From Planctomycetota bacterium (GTDB lineage: Bacteria > Planctomycetota > UBA1135 > GCA-002748355), in contig NYZE01000081.1 in the NCBI GenBank assembly GCA_002685965.1, positions 1-39,072 of the forward strand: a stretch of 39,072 nucleotides of DNA, written 5' to 3'. The position numbers were made by a program, and so were the translations under genes. Numbering within the stretch: position 1 is the stretch's first letter; each line of letters begins with the position of its first letter. Below the pieces are notes generated by a model that worked only from the letters and a program-made list of their open reading frames with translations, did not search any database and was not told where the DNA came from. Below, in pieces: positions 8,213 to 15,840 of this stretch.

Positions 8213-8761
8213 ATGTCTCGGATTGGCAAGACCCCAGTCTCTGTGCCCGTCGGCGTCGATATCAAGGTCGACGGCGCCGCGGTCACCGTCAAAGGGCCGA
8301 AGGGCACGCTCGCGTTGACGCTGCACGCCGGCATCACCGTCGCGCAGGAGGGCAACTCGCTCGAACTGAGCGTGCCTGGAGATCGTCGCGATGACCTGTC
8401 GGCCTTCTGGGGCCTCGATCGGGCTCTCCTGGCCAACTGCGTGACTGGCGTCAGCAAGGGCTTCGAGAAGAAGCTCGAGATCCACGGCACGGGTTATTCC
8501 GCCAAGCTGGTTGGTGATCAGATCGAACTGACGGTCGGATTCAGCCACGTCGTCAACATTCCGATTCCGAGCGACCTGACGATCGAGCTGCCGCAGCCCG
8601 ATCGCATCAACATCACCGGGATCGACAAGCAGAAGGTTGGTGAACTTGCGGCCGTCATTCGGCGCGTGCGCAAGCCGGAGCCCTACAAGGGCAAGGGCAT
8701 TCGCTACGCCGACGAGGTCGTGCGGCGCAAGGCTGGCAAGACCATGGGCGCTGTAGGTTGA
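8213..8761 (+). CDS. rplF: 50S ribosomal protein L6
   Basis: The 182-residue product starts [20 protein letters not shown] and has the two repeated L6 domains. The second carries [20 protein letters not shown] and the C-terminal signature [21 protein letters not shown] followed by KGKGIRY. The open frame extends well upstream, but the ATG at 8213 is where homology begins, with a GAGAAGAG purine run just before it. L6 lies near the sarcin-ricin loop and factor-binding site. Confidence 0.97.
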   Translation: MSRIGKTPVSVPVGVDIKVDGAAVTVKGPKGTLALTLHAGITVAQEGNSLELSVPGDRRDDLSAFWGLDRALLANCVTGVSKGFEKKLEIHGTGYSAKLVGDQIELTVGFSHVVNIPIPSDLTIELPQPDRINITGIDKQKVGELAAVIRRVRKPEPYKGKGIRYADEVVRRKAGKTMGAVG

Positions 8762-8774
8762 TCGGGGGCAGATC

Positions 8775-9152
8775 ATGAAGACACAATCGCAAACGAAGAG
8801 GCTGCAGCGGCGCAGGCGGCGCAAGCGCATGCACGTTCGCCGCGTGCTTCGCATCAAGCTCGAGCGGCCGCGCCTGACAGTGTTCCGCAGCTGCAAGCAG
8901 ATCTACTGCCAGATCATCGACGACCTGGCGGGTGTCACGCTCGTTTCCTCGTCGTCGCGTGACAAGGACCTCCGCGATAGCCTCGGCAAGAAGAAGAAGT
9001 CCCAAGTCGCGGCCGAGGTCGGCAAGACCGTCGCGGCGAAGGCAAAAGAGAAGGGGATCGGCCCGGTCCGCTTCGATCGTGGCTCGTACAAGTATCACGG
9101 CCGTGTGAAGGCGCTCGCTGAGGCAGCTCGCGAGGGCGGATTACAGTTTTGA
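8775..9152 (+). CDS. rplR: 50S ribosomal protein L18
   Basis: The 125-residue product has an arginine-rich N-terminus, then [41 protein letters not shown] and the C-terminal [26 protein letters not shown]. The Y-H-G-R-V-K-A-L-A-x-x-A-R-E-x-G-L motif is diagnostic of L18, which binds 5S rRNA with L5. Its last codons form the first unit of a short imperfect repeat. Confidence 0.96.
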   Translation: MKTQSQTKRLQRRRRRKRMHVRRVLRIKLERPRLTVFRSCKQIYCQIIDDLAGVTLVSSSSRDKDLRDSLGKKKKSQVAAEVGKTVAAKAKEKGIGPVRFDRGSYKYHGRVKALAEAAREGGLQF

Positions 9153-9190
9153 CGCGCAGTAGTTTTGATGCGCAGAGTCTGAAGCGCAGA
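9145..9190 (+). repeat. Imperfect 14-16-base tandem repeat, three units
   Basis: AGTTTTGACGCGCAGT (9145-9160) is followed by AGTTTTGATGCGCAGA (9161-9176) and a degenerate GTCTGAAGCGCAGA (9177-9190). The first unit includes the last codons and stop of rplR. The rest fills the spacer before rpsE, so the spacer seems to have grown by duplicating the gene end. Confidence 0.75.
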
Positions 9191-9198
9191 GAGTTCCG

Positions 9199-9708
9199 AT
9201 GGTAAAGCGCAAGTTCCCAGTTCTGCCGCTCCAGGAAGCCGCCGAGTTCCAGCTCGAGGACGAAGTCGTCGCGATCAACCGATCCGCAGCGGTCGTCAAG
9301 GGTGGACGTCGGTTCTCCTTCTCGTGTCTTTGCGTCGTTGGCAACCGTGAGGGTGTGGTTGGCATCGGCTATGGCAAGGCCAAGCAGGTGCAGTCTGCGG
9401 TCGAGAAGTCGGTCAAGGACGGACGCAAGAACCTCGTCCGCATCAAGCTCGACGAAGGCACGATCCCACACGAGATCGAAGGCCGCTACTGTGCCAGCAT
9501 CGTGCGGCTCGTTCCGGCTTCGGCCGGCACGGGCATCATCGCTGGTGGCAGCGTGCGTAAGGTGCTTGAGCTGGCAGGCGTCAAGGACATCCTGAGCAAG
9601 TCGTTTGGGTCGAACAACCCAATCAACCTGGTCAAGGCGACGATGGATGGGCTCATCCGACTGCGCCACAAGGCGGTCGTCGCCGAACTCAGAGGAGTGG
9701 AGATCTGA
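9199..9708 (+). CDS. rpsE: 30S ribosomal protein S5
   Basis: The 169-residue product has the S5 double-stranded-RNA-binding-like domain (VVAINRSAAVVKGGRRFSFS, REGVVGIGYGKAKQV) and the C-terminal domain with GTIPHEIEGRYCASIVRLVP, GTGIIAGGSVRKVLELAG and NPINLVKATMDGLIRL. S5 contributes to decoding accuracy and mRNA unwinding. Its stop shares a base with the rplO start, so rpmD (L30), often found here, is absent. Confidence 0.97.
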   Translation: MVKRKFPVLPLQEAAEFQLEDEVVAINRSAAVVKGGRRFSFSCLCVVGNREGVVGIGYGKAKQVQSAVEKSVKDGRKNLVRIKLDEGTIPHEIEGRYCASIVRLVPASAGTGIIAGGSVRKVLELAGVKDILSKSFGSNNPINLVKATMDGLIRLRHKAVVAELRGVEI

Positions 9709-10232
9709 TGGATATCGCGACCGCCAAGTCGCTCGGCCTCAAGCGCCAGCGTCCCAAGCGGGTCGGCCGCGGCCCGGGCTCGGGCAGCGGCAAGACCTCC
9801 GGACGCGGCCACCGGGGTCAGCAGTCACGTTCGGGCTACAGCCGTCGGTTGTGGTTCGAAGGTGGGCAGATGCCGCTCTACCGGCGACTGCCGCGGCGTG
9901 GCTTCAACAACAAGAACTTCGCGACCCGGTACACGATCGTCAACGTCCAGGATCTCGAGGTCTTCGATGCCTCGGCCGAGGTCGACCTCGACAAGATCCT
10001 CGAGATCGGTGTCACTTCGCTCGAGACCAAGCTGCTCAAGGTGCTTGGTAAGGGCGAGATCACCAAGCCGCTGACCGTCATGGCCCACAAGTTCTCCGAG
10101 TCTGCCAAGCAGAAGATCGAGGCGGCCGGAGGTAAGGCGATTGTGATCGAAGGACCGGCATCCGGTAAGGTCGGCTCGGAAAAGAGCGGATCCGGCAAGG
10201 GCGCCGCGGACACGGCCGAATCGGCGGATTAG
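9708..10232 (+). CDS. rplO: 50S ribosomal protein L15
   Basis: The 174-residue product carries the L15 signature KRVGRGPGSGSGKTSGRGHRG with QQSRSGYSRRLWFEGGQMPLYRRLPRRGF, then VNVQDLE and LGKGEITKPLTVMAHKFSESAKQKIEAAGG. A 20-residue Ser/Gly/Lys/Asp tail extends it beyond the usual 145-150. L15 is a late assembly protein of the 50S subunit. It follows rpsE with a one-base overlap and precedes secY by six bases. Confidence 0.96.
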   Translation: MDIATAKSLGLKRQRPKRVGRGPGSGSGKTSGRGHRGQQSRSGYSRRLWFEGGQMPLYRRLPRRGFNNKNFATRYTIVNVQDLEVFDASAEVDLDKILEIGVTSLETKLLKVLGKGEITKPLTVMAHKFSESAKQKIEAAGGKAIVIEGPASGKVGSEKSGSGKGAADTAESAD

Positions 10233-10238
10233 ACATCC

Positions 10239-11588
10239 ATGAACTTCTCGGCGGCGAACATCCTCAAGGTGCCTGAGCTTCGCAAGAAGCTCATGATCAC
10301 CCTCAGTCTGCTGCTGGTCTACCGGATTGGTTTTCACATCCCGCTGCCGGGTGTCAACGTCGATGCGTTGCAGGACCTGGCGGAGCGATCGGGAACCCTG
10401 GCATCGCTGCTGGGCCTGATGAGTTCCCTGACCGGCGGTTCGCTGTCGTCGGCCGCGATCTTCTCGCTCGGAGTGATGCCCTACATCTCGGCGAGCATCA
10501 TCTTCTCGCTGCTGAGCAAGGTCGTTCCGGCCCTGGAGAAGCTCTCCAAGGAGGGCCAGTCCGGGCAGCGCAAGATCAACCAATACACCCGCCTCGCAAC
10601 GATTCCGATCTGCTTGGTGCAATCGCTGTTCGTGGTGCTCGGCGTCTTGCGCCAGTCGACGGCCGGGGGCACGGAGGTGGTTTACAGCCAGGTCTGGGGT
10701 TGGGGCGCGCTCTACGTCTTGCTCGTGATGCTCGCCTTGACGGCCGGCACGATGTTCATCATGTGGATCGGTGAACAGATCACCGAGCACGGCATCGGCA
10801 ACGGCGTCAGCATCCTGATCATGGCCGGCATTATCTCGGCCATTCCGGGCGCGATGATCCGCTACTTCGGTCAGTCGTCCATGGAGTCGACCGAGAAGTA
10901 CCAGCGCTTCCTGCTGTATCTGTTGTGTTGGGTGCTGATCGTCACGGTGATCGTTTACATCACTAAGGGACAACGCCGAATACCGATCCAACAGGCCAAG
11001 CAGACGCGCGGGCGCAAGGTCTATGGCGGGCAGCGGCACTTCCTGCCGTTCAAGGTCAACCAGGCCGGCGTCATGCCGATCATCTTTGCTTCGGCACTGA
11101 TGATGCTGCCGAATGCGCTGGCGTTCGTGGCGCCGTTCATGCGCGTGTTCAACAACCCGACGCACTTCTGGTACATCATCGTCTACGGCGGGCTGATCAT
11201 CTTCTTCGCCTTCTTCTGGGTGCAGATGATGTTCCAGCCCAAGGAAATCGCGGACAACCTGCGCGAGCACGGCTCGTTCATTCCGGGGATTCGCCCGGGT
11301 GAGAAGACGGCTGAGTTCCTCGGGTTCGTCATGACTCGTGTGACGCTCGCGGGCGCGGTGTTCCTGTGCATCATCGCTGTTGCGCCGAACATCATCACGC
11401 AGCAGATCGGCGGGCTCGGGTCTACCTGGGCCTACTTCCTCGGTGGCACGTCGATCCTGATCGTCGTCGAAGTCGCGCTCGACCTCGTGGAGCAGATCAA
11501 TGCGCACTTGGTGATGCGCAACTACGAGGGCTTCATCAAGAGCGACAAGATGGCCGGTTGGTCACGGCGTCCGGCCGGAAGGACGTAG
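10239..11588 (+). CDS. secY: Protein translocase subunit SecY
   Basis: The 449-residue product is a ten-helix inner-membrane channel protein. Recognisable segments are VYRIGFHIPLPGVNVDALQD at the N-terminus, FSLGVMPYISASIIFSLLSK (the plug/TM2 region), WIGEQITEHGIGNGVSILIM, the cytoplasmic loop RRIPIQQAKQTRGRKVYGGQ, and the C-terminal GTSILIVVEVALDLVEQINA. SecY forms the SecYEG channel for secretory and membrane proteins. Its position between rplO and adk is the classical spc arrangement. ffh, the SRP GTPase that feeds this channel, lies at the far end of the window. Confidence 0.98.
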   Translation: MNFSAANILKVPELRKKLMITLSLLLVYRIGFHIPLPGVNVDALQDLAERSGTLASLLGLMSSLTGGSLSSAAIFSLGVMPYISASIIFSLLSKVVPALEKLSKEGQSGQRKINQYTRLATIPICLVQSLFVVLGVLRQSTAGGTEVVYSQVWGWGALYVLLVMLALTAGTMFIMWIGEQITEHGIGNGVSILIMAGIISAIPGAMIRYFGQSSMESTEKYQRFLLYLLCWVLIVTVIVYITKGQRRIPIQQAKQTRGRKVYGGQRHFLPFKVNQAGVMPIIFASALMMLPNALAFVAPFMRVFNNPTHFWYIIVYGGLIIFFAFFWVQMMFQPKEIADNLREHGSFIPGIRPGEKTAEFLGFVMTRVTLAGAVFLCIIAVAPNIITQQIGGLGSTWAYFLGGTSILIVVEVALDLVEQINAHLVMRNYEGFIKSDKMAGWSRRPAGRT

Positions 11589-11604
11589 AGTCTGGAAGCG
11601 AGCG

Positions 11605-12243
11605 ATGGCGTCGAACCGCATGGTCTTTCTCGGTCCTCCGGGCGCTGGCAAGGGAACGCACGCGGCTTGGCTCGCCGAGGATCGTGGCCTGCAACACATC
11701 TCCACCGGGGACATGCTTCGAGTTGCGGTCAAGGCTGGCACGGAGATCGGGCTCGCTGCCAAGGTCTACATGGACCAGGGCAAGCTCATTCCGGACGACA
11801 TCATGATCGACGTCCTGTTTGCCGACATCTCCGACACTGGTTGGATTCTCGACGGCTTCCCGCGCACCGTCGCGCAGGCCGAAGCCCTCGACAAGCGCTT
11901 GGCCGAATACGCAGCTGAGCTCGACGGCGTGGTGCTCTTCGAGGTGGATCGACAGACGTTGATCGATCGACTCATGGCGCGGATGACCTGCGAAGCCTGT
12001 GGTGCCGTCTACAACCGGTTGCACCGCAAACCCCTCGTCGAGGGGGTGTGCGATGTGTGCGGCGGCAAGCTGCAACAGCGCGTCGACGACCGGCCGGAGG
12101 CCGTGACGGAGCGGCTCGCGGTGTACGACAAACAGACCCGACCACTGGTCGAGTTCTATGACCGGACCAGTCGCCTGACGCGGATTGACGCGAGGGGGGC
12201 CATCGAGGACGTCCGGCTCGCCATGGAACCGTTGCTGCCTTGA
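11605..12243 (+). CDS. adk: Adenylate kinase, zinc-binding LID form
   Basis: The 212-residue product has the P-loop [10 protein letters not shown] (residues 10-19), the AMP-binding [18 protein letters not shown] segment and [17 protein letters not shown]. The LID domain has four cysteines (C129, C132, C149, C152; CEAC and CDVC), the structural zinc site of long bacterial adenylate kinases. The enzyme interconverts ATP + AMP and 2 ADP in the cytoplasm. It follows secY by 16 bases. map, which often sits between adk and infA, is not present. Confidence 0.97.
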   Translation: MASNRMVFLGPPGAGKGTHAAWLAEDRGLQHISTGDMLRVAVKAGTEIGLAAKVYMDQGKLIPDDIMIDVLFADISDTGWILDGFPRTVAQAEALDKRLAEYAAELDGVVLFEVDRQTLIDRLMARMTCEACGAVYNRLHRKPLVEGVCDVCGGKLQQRVDDRPEAVTERLAVYDKQTRPLVEFYDRTSRLTRIDARGAIEDVRLAMEPLLP

Positions 12244-12274
12244 TCGGCTCTCGTCGACCGAGCATCCTGGCCGG

Positions 12275-12490
12275 GTGGGCAAGGAAGAGCCTGTCGAGGT
12301 CGAAGCGATCGTCAGGGAGGTCCTGCCGAACGCTCGTTTCCGGGTCGAACTCGACGGCGGACACCGGATCCTCGCCTATGTGGCGGGCAAGATGCGCATG
12401 CACTGGATCAGGATCTTGCCGGGCGACAAGGTCATGGTGCAGATGTCACCCTACGACCTCACCAAGGGCCGGATCGTCTATCGCGGCTAG
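12275..12490 (+). CDS. infA: Translation initiation factor IF-1 (GTG start)
   Basis: The 71-residue product begins [20 protein letters not shown] if the GTG at 12275 is used, matching the usual IF-1 start and length (72). The OB-fold motifs [40 protein letters not shown] and KGRIVYRG follow. The ribosome binding site is weak. An open frame continues upstream into adk, but that part does not resemble IF-1. IF-1 blocks the A site during initiation. Confidence 0.95.
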   Translation: MGKEEPVEVEAIVREVLPNARFRVELDGGHRILAYVAGKMRMHWIRILPGDKVMVQMSPYDLTKGRIVYRG

Positions 12491-12718
12491 TGGGGTCAGC
12501 GCGCTCGGTACATTTCCGCCACTTCACACTTCTCCCAGAAGGGCCCCGCGCTAATCTATGTGGTCCATTTTTTGCTGGTTGGGCTCCCCGGGATCGGAAA
12601 GCCGGAGAGTTACCTCGCATCGGGCTCGCGGAACCCGGTCCAGCAGGCCCAGTGGCATCCGAGAGCACAGGGTCGCCTGAGTTGTCCCCTTGCCACCGCT
12701 GACCCCAGGAGTCCTTCG
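12491..12718. other. 228-base gap between infA and rpmJ
   Basis: This is the longest gap inside the ribosomal operon. It holds no gene and no clear terminator. It has one AT-richer patch (about 12551-12578, including TAATCTATG and a T-run) that could hold a secondary promoter for the rpmJ-rplQ genes, but no convincing -35 and -10 pair was found. Confidence 0.35.
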
Positions 12719-12835
12719 ATGAAGGTGCGCGCTTCGGTGCGGAGACTGTGTGAGAACTGCAAGATCATCAAGCGGCGTGGTGTCGTCCGGGTGATCTGTA
12801 CAAACCCGCGTCACAAGCAGCGTCAGGGGCGCTGA
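12719..12835 (+). CDS. rpmJ: 50S ribosomal protein L36, zinc form
   Basis: The 38-residue product [20 protein letters not shown] and onward is the full L36. The zinc ligands C11, C14, C27 and H32 are all present, so this is the zinc-binding form. It lies at its usual place between infA and rpsM. The ATG at 12719 is preceded by CAGGAG about 9 bases upstream. The open frame upstream of it has no L36 similarity. Confidence 0.97.
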   Translation: MKVRASVRRLCENCKIIKRRGVVRVICTNPRHKQRQGR

Positions 12836-12841
12836 CCAAAC

Positions 12842-13219
12842 ATGCCACGTATCCTCGGCGTCGACGTTCCGAATGACAAGGCGGTCTGGGTCGCGTTGAC
12901 CTATGTCTATGGGATTGGCACGACATCGTCGGACAAGATTCTCAACGACCTGGGCATCAACCGGACCACCCGGGCGCGCGACCTGTCCGAAGAAGAACTG
13001 GCGCGCATCGCCGCTTTCATCGAGAAGAACTTTGTTGTCGAAGGTCAGTTGCGACGGCAAGTCACGGCGAACATTGGCCGGCTTCGTGACATCGGTAGTT
13101 ACCGTGGGCTGCGCCACAGACGGAGCCTTCCGGTGCGTGGTCAGCGGACGCGGTGCAACGCGCGCAGCCGCAAGGGACCGAAGAAGACGATTGCCAACCG
13201 GAAGATCGCTCGCAAGTAG
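12842..13219 (+). CDS. rpsM: 30S ribosomal protein S13
   Basis: The 125-residue product has the S13 start [20 protein letters not shown], the helix-turn-helix-like [14 protein letters not shown] and the C-terminal [20 protein letters not shown] with [16 protein letters not shown]. The usual 'RTRTNAR' has a Cys in place of the second Thr here. S13 contacts the P-site tRNA and the large subunit. It opens the alpha-operon part of the cluster and is 43 bases from rpsK. Confidence 0.97.
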   Translation: MPRILGVDVPNDKAVWVALTYVYGIGTTSSDKILNDLGINRTTRARDLSEEELARIAAFIEKNFVVEGQLRRQVTANIGRLRDIGSYRGLRHRRSLPVRGQRTRCNARSRKGPKKTIANRKIARK

Positions 13220-13262
13220 TCGAAGAGATAAGACTGACCAGTAGCGTCATAGGGATTAGGAA

Positions 13263-13646
13263 ATGGGAGCCAAAGGAGCAAAGAAGAAGATTCGTCGCCA
13301 TGTAGCCAAAGCAGTGGCGCATGTGCAGGCGACCTTCAACAACACGATCATTACGATCACGGACACCAACGGAGAAACGCTGTGTTGGGCCTCGTCTGGC
13401 TCGATTGGCTACAAGGGTTCGCGTAAGAGCACGCCGTTCGCGGCGCAGCGCGCGGCCGAGCGTGTTGCATCCGAAGCGAAGAAGATGGGCGTTACCGAAA
13501 TCGACGTGAAGGTAAAGGGGCCTGGCTCGGGCCGGGAGTCGGCGATTCGAGCTCTGAACTCATCCGGGTTGACTCTCAAGGTGATCGAGGATGTGACGCC
13601 GCTGCCGCACAACGGCTGTCGTCCGAAGAAGCGGAGGCGCGTCTAG
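13263..13646 (+). CDS. rpsK: 30S ribosomal protein S11
   Basis: The 127-residue product matches S11: [78 protein letters not shown] and the C-terminal [17 protein letters not shown]11 forms part of the 30S platform near the mRNA exit. Two bases separate it from rpsD. Confidence 0.98.
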   Translation: MGAKGAKKKIRRHVAKAVAHVQATFNNTIITITDTNGETLCWASSGSIGYKGSRKSTPFAAQRAAERVASEAKKMGVTEIDVKVKGPGSGRESAIRALNSSGLTLKVIEDVTPLPHNGCRPKKRRRV

Positions 13647-13648
13647 CC

Positions 13649-14275
13649 ATGGCCCGTTTCCGCGGAAGCGTTTGCAAGCTCTGTCGGCGTGAAGGCATGA
13701 AGCTGTTTCTCAAGGGACAGCGGTGCTTCACCGAGAAGTGTGCGATCAACCGGCGCAACTACCCGCCCGGCGTGCACACTCGGCCGCCACGGAAGAACTC
13801 GGCGTACTGCCTGCAGTTGCGCGAGAAGCAGAAGGCCAAGCGCATCTACGGCGTGCTCGAGCGCCAGTTCATGAACATGTTCCGTCGCGCGGAACGGCAG
13901 AAGGGCAACACCGGCGCCAACTTGTTGGTGCTCCTTGAGCGTCGACTCGACAACGTCGTGCTGATGTTGGGGCTCGCCAACTCACGTTTTCAGGCGCGGC
14001 AGTTGGTTGCGCACGGTGACGTCCGTGTGAACCGGAAGAAGATAGGGATTCCGTCCTACTTGGTGCGCCCCGGTGACGAGGTCGCCATCAAGGACAAGGA
14101 CAACATCAAGAAGATCGCCACCGAGGCGGTCGAGTTGAACAAGGGACAACCGGTACCCGAATGGCTCGACGCTGAGCCGTCACAGCTTCGCGGCAAGATC
14201 GTTCAGTTGCCGAAGCGTGAGGACGTGCCGCATCCCATCAACGAGCAGCTCATCGTCGAGCTTTGCTCCAAGTAG
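13649..14275 (+). CDS. rpsD: 30S ribosomal protein S4, zinc form
   Basis: The 208-residue product has the N-terminal zinc knuckle with C9, C12, C26 and C31 (CKLC, then CFTEKC). This is followed by NRRNYPPGVHTRPPRKNSAY, EKQKAKRIYGVLERQFMNMF and the S4 RNA-binding domain (LERRLDNVVLMLGLANSRFQ, ARQLVAHGDVRVNRKKIGIP). S4 is a primary 16S rRNA binder and in E. coli the repressor of the alpha operon. rpoA follows after 66 bases. Confidence 0.98.
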   Translation: MARFRGSVCKLCRREGMKLFLKGQRCFTEKCAINRRNYPPGVHTRPPRKNSAYCLQLREKQKAKRIYGVLERQFMNMFRRAERQKGNTGANLLVLLERRLDNVVLMLGLANSRFQARQLVAHGDVRVNRKKIGIPSYLVRPGDEVAIKDKDNIKKIATEAVELNKGQPVPEWLDAEPSQLRGKIVQLPKREDVPHPINEQLIVELCSK

Positions 14276-14341
14276 TCGGCGAAGAGTATCCCACGTGATG
14301 TCGGGCAGCATGTCTGGCAGTGGGGCAGGAGGAGTGAGTTC

Positions 14342-15343
14342 ATGAGAATCCGGTGGCGAGAGTTCGAGCTTCCGAGCCGAGTTGAGCTGGACCAGGAAAC
14401 GGCTTCGAAGTCGTACGGTCGGTTCCTGGTTGAGCCATTTCAACGTGGCTTCGGCACGACGATCGGCAATGGCCTGCGTCGAGTCCTACTGTCATCCATC
14501 GAGGGCGTGGCGCTCTCCTCGGTCAAGATCGAGGGCGTGTTGCACGAGTTCTCGACGATCGATGGTGTCTACGAGGACATGACCAACGTCATCCTCAACA
14601 TGAAGAAGCTGCGCCTGCGCCTCGATGGCGATGAACCGGCCGAGATGACGATCGACGTCAAGCGCAAGGGCGAGGTGACAGCCGCCGACATCGAGCATTC
14701 CTCGAATGTCGAGGTCATCAACAAGGATCTCAAGCTCTGCACGCTGACGGAGAACGTCCGCTTTCTCTGTTCGCTTCGCGCCCAGAAGGGTCGTGGCTAC
14801 GTCACTGCCGAAGAGAACATCGAAGACGATCAAGAGCTTGGAACCATTCCGATCGATTCCCTGTTCAGCCCGGTGTTCCGCGTGCGATATACCGTCGAGG
14901 CCACGCGACTCGGTAAGGACACCAACTATGACCGGCTCGTGCTGGAGATCTGGACTGACGCGACGGTCAGCCCGGAGATGGCGCTGGTCGAGGCGAGCAA
15001 GATCTACCGCAAGCACCTGAACCCGTTCGTGCAGTACTTCGAGTTGCAGGAGGAGGGTGGTTCAGAAGGACTCGTCCTCGAGGTGCCGGCCGAGCAGCAG
15101 CCTGAGTCCGAGCTGGATAGCGTTCTCGATCAATCGCTCGAGAAGCTCAACCTCTCGGTGCGCGCCAAGAACTGCCTCGACTCCGAGAACATCATTACCG
15201 TGCGCGAGCTCGTTTCGATGACCGAGGCCTCGCTGTTGAAGGTGCGCAACTTCGGCAAGACCTCGCTGAAAGAGGTGAAGGGCAAGCTTTCGGAGATGGG
15301 CCTCGCGCTTGCCATGCAAGTTGCTCCGAGAATCAACGCCTAG
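14342..15343 (+). CDS. rpoA: RNA polymerase alpha subunit
   Basis: The 333-residue product has the N-terminal assembly domain (FQRGFGTTIGNGLRRVLLSS near residue 38, IEGVLHEFSTIDGVYEDM) and the C-terminal DNA- and activator-binding domain (residues about 265-325, with VRAKNCLDSENIITVRELVS and LLKVRNFGKTSLKEVKGKL). The linker is short and Glu-rich. Alpha dimerises and nucleates polymerase assembly; its C-terminal domain reads UP elements. A GGAGGAGTGAG ribosome binding site precedes the ATG. Confidence 0.98.
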   Translation: MRIRWREFELPSRVELDQETASKSYGRFLVEPFQRGFGTTIGNGLRRVLLSSIEGVALSSVKIEGVLHEFSTIDGVYEDMTNVILNMKKLRLRLDGDEPAEMTIDVKRKGEVTAADIEHSSNVEVINKDLKLCTLTENVRFLCSLRAQKGRGYVTAEENIEDDQELGTIPIDSLFSPVFRVRYTVEATRLGKDTNYDRLVLEIWTDATVSPEMALVEASKIYRKHLNPFVQYFELQEEGGSEGLVLEVPAEQQPESELDSVLDQSLEKLNLSVRAKNCLDSENIITVRELVSMTEASLLKVRNFGKTSLKEVKGKLSEMGLALAMQVAPRINA

Positions 15344-15390
15344 TAGTAGCGTCCAGGGAAATCGTCTAGGGAAGGCCCGGGCTTAGGAAC

Positions 15391-15798
15391 ATGAGACACC
15401 GCAAGGCAGGCAAGAAGATCGGTCGCACCTCGGAACATCGCAAAGCGACGTTCCGCAACATGGTGGCCGCCCTGTTCGAGCACGAGCGCATCACGACCAC
15501 GGTCGAGAAGGCCAAGGCCTTCAAGCCGCGCGCAGAGAAGCTCATCAGCCTCGGCCGAGTCAAGACGTTGCACAATGTGCGCCGGGCCCAGTCGATTCTG
15601 CAGGACAAGGACATGGTCAAGAAACTCTTCGATGAGCTCGGACCGCGCTACAAGGACCGCCCTGGCGGCTACACGCGCATCCTGCGCCTGCCGGGCTACC
15701 GCCTTGGCGACGGCGGCAGCAAGGCCATCTTCGAACTGGTCGACAACGAGGTCCTCGCGGCCAAGTTGGCGTTGGTCGCGGAGGAACAGGCCGAGTAG
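15391..15798 (+). CDS. rplQ: 50S ribosomal protein L17
   Basis: The 135-residue product starts MRHRKAGKKIGRTSEHRKAT and carries the L17 signatures MVAALFEHERITTTVEKAKA, KPRAEKLISLGRV and GGYTRILRLPGYRLGDGG. It is the last gene of the operon, downstream of rpoA as usual. Immediately after its stop comes a long hairpin that also ends the convergent dnaE gene. Confidence 0.97.
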   Translation: MRHRKAGKKIGRTSEHRKATFRNMVAALFEHERITTTVEKAKAFKPRAEKLISLGRVKTLHNVRRAQSILQDKDMVKKLFDELGPRYKDRPGGYTRILRLPGYRLGDGGSKAIFELVDNEVLAAKLALVAEEQAE

Positions 15799-15840
15799 CC
15801 GAGCAAGGCGAGTGCCCGCAGGGCACGAGGGTTGCTCGGC
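15798..15840. terminator. Two-tier hairpin between convergent rplQ and dnaE (repeat copy 1)
   Basis: GCCGAGCAA (15798-15806) pairs perfectly with TTGCTCGGC (15832-15840). Nested inside, GTGCCC (15812-15817) pairs with GGGCAC (15821-15826) around a GCA loop. The element fills the space between the two stop codons exactly and probably ends transcription from both sides, although there is no T-run. It is one copy of the dispersed hairpin family described in the findings. Confidence 0.65.

Noticed and set aside
9825-11507. A 560-codon open frame on the - strand across rplO and secY
   Set aside because: It is antisense to two certain genes, rich in Arg, His and Asp as expected from GC-rich shadows, and matches no family.
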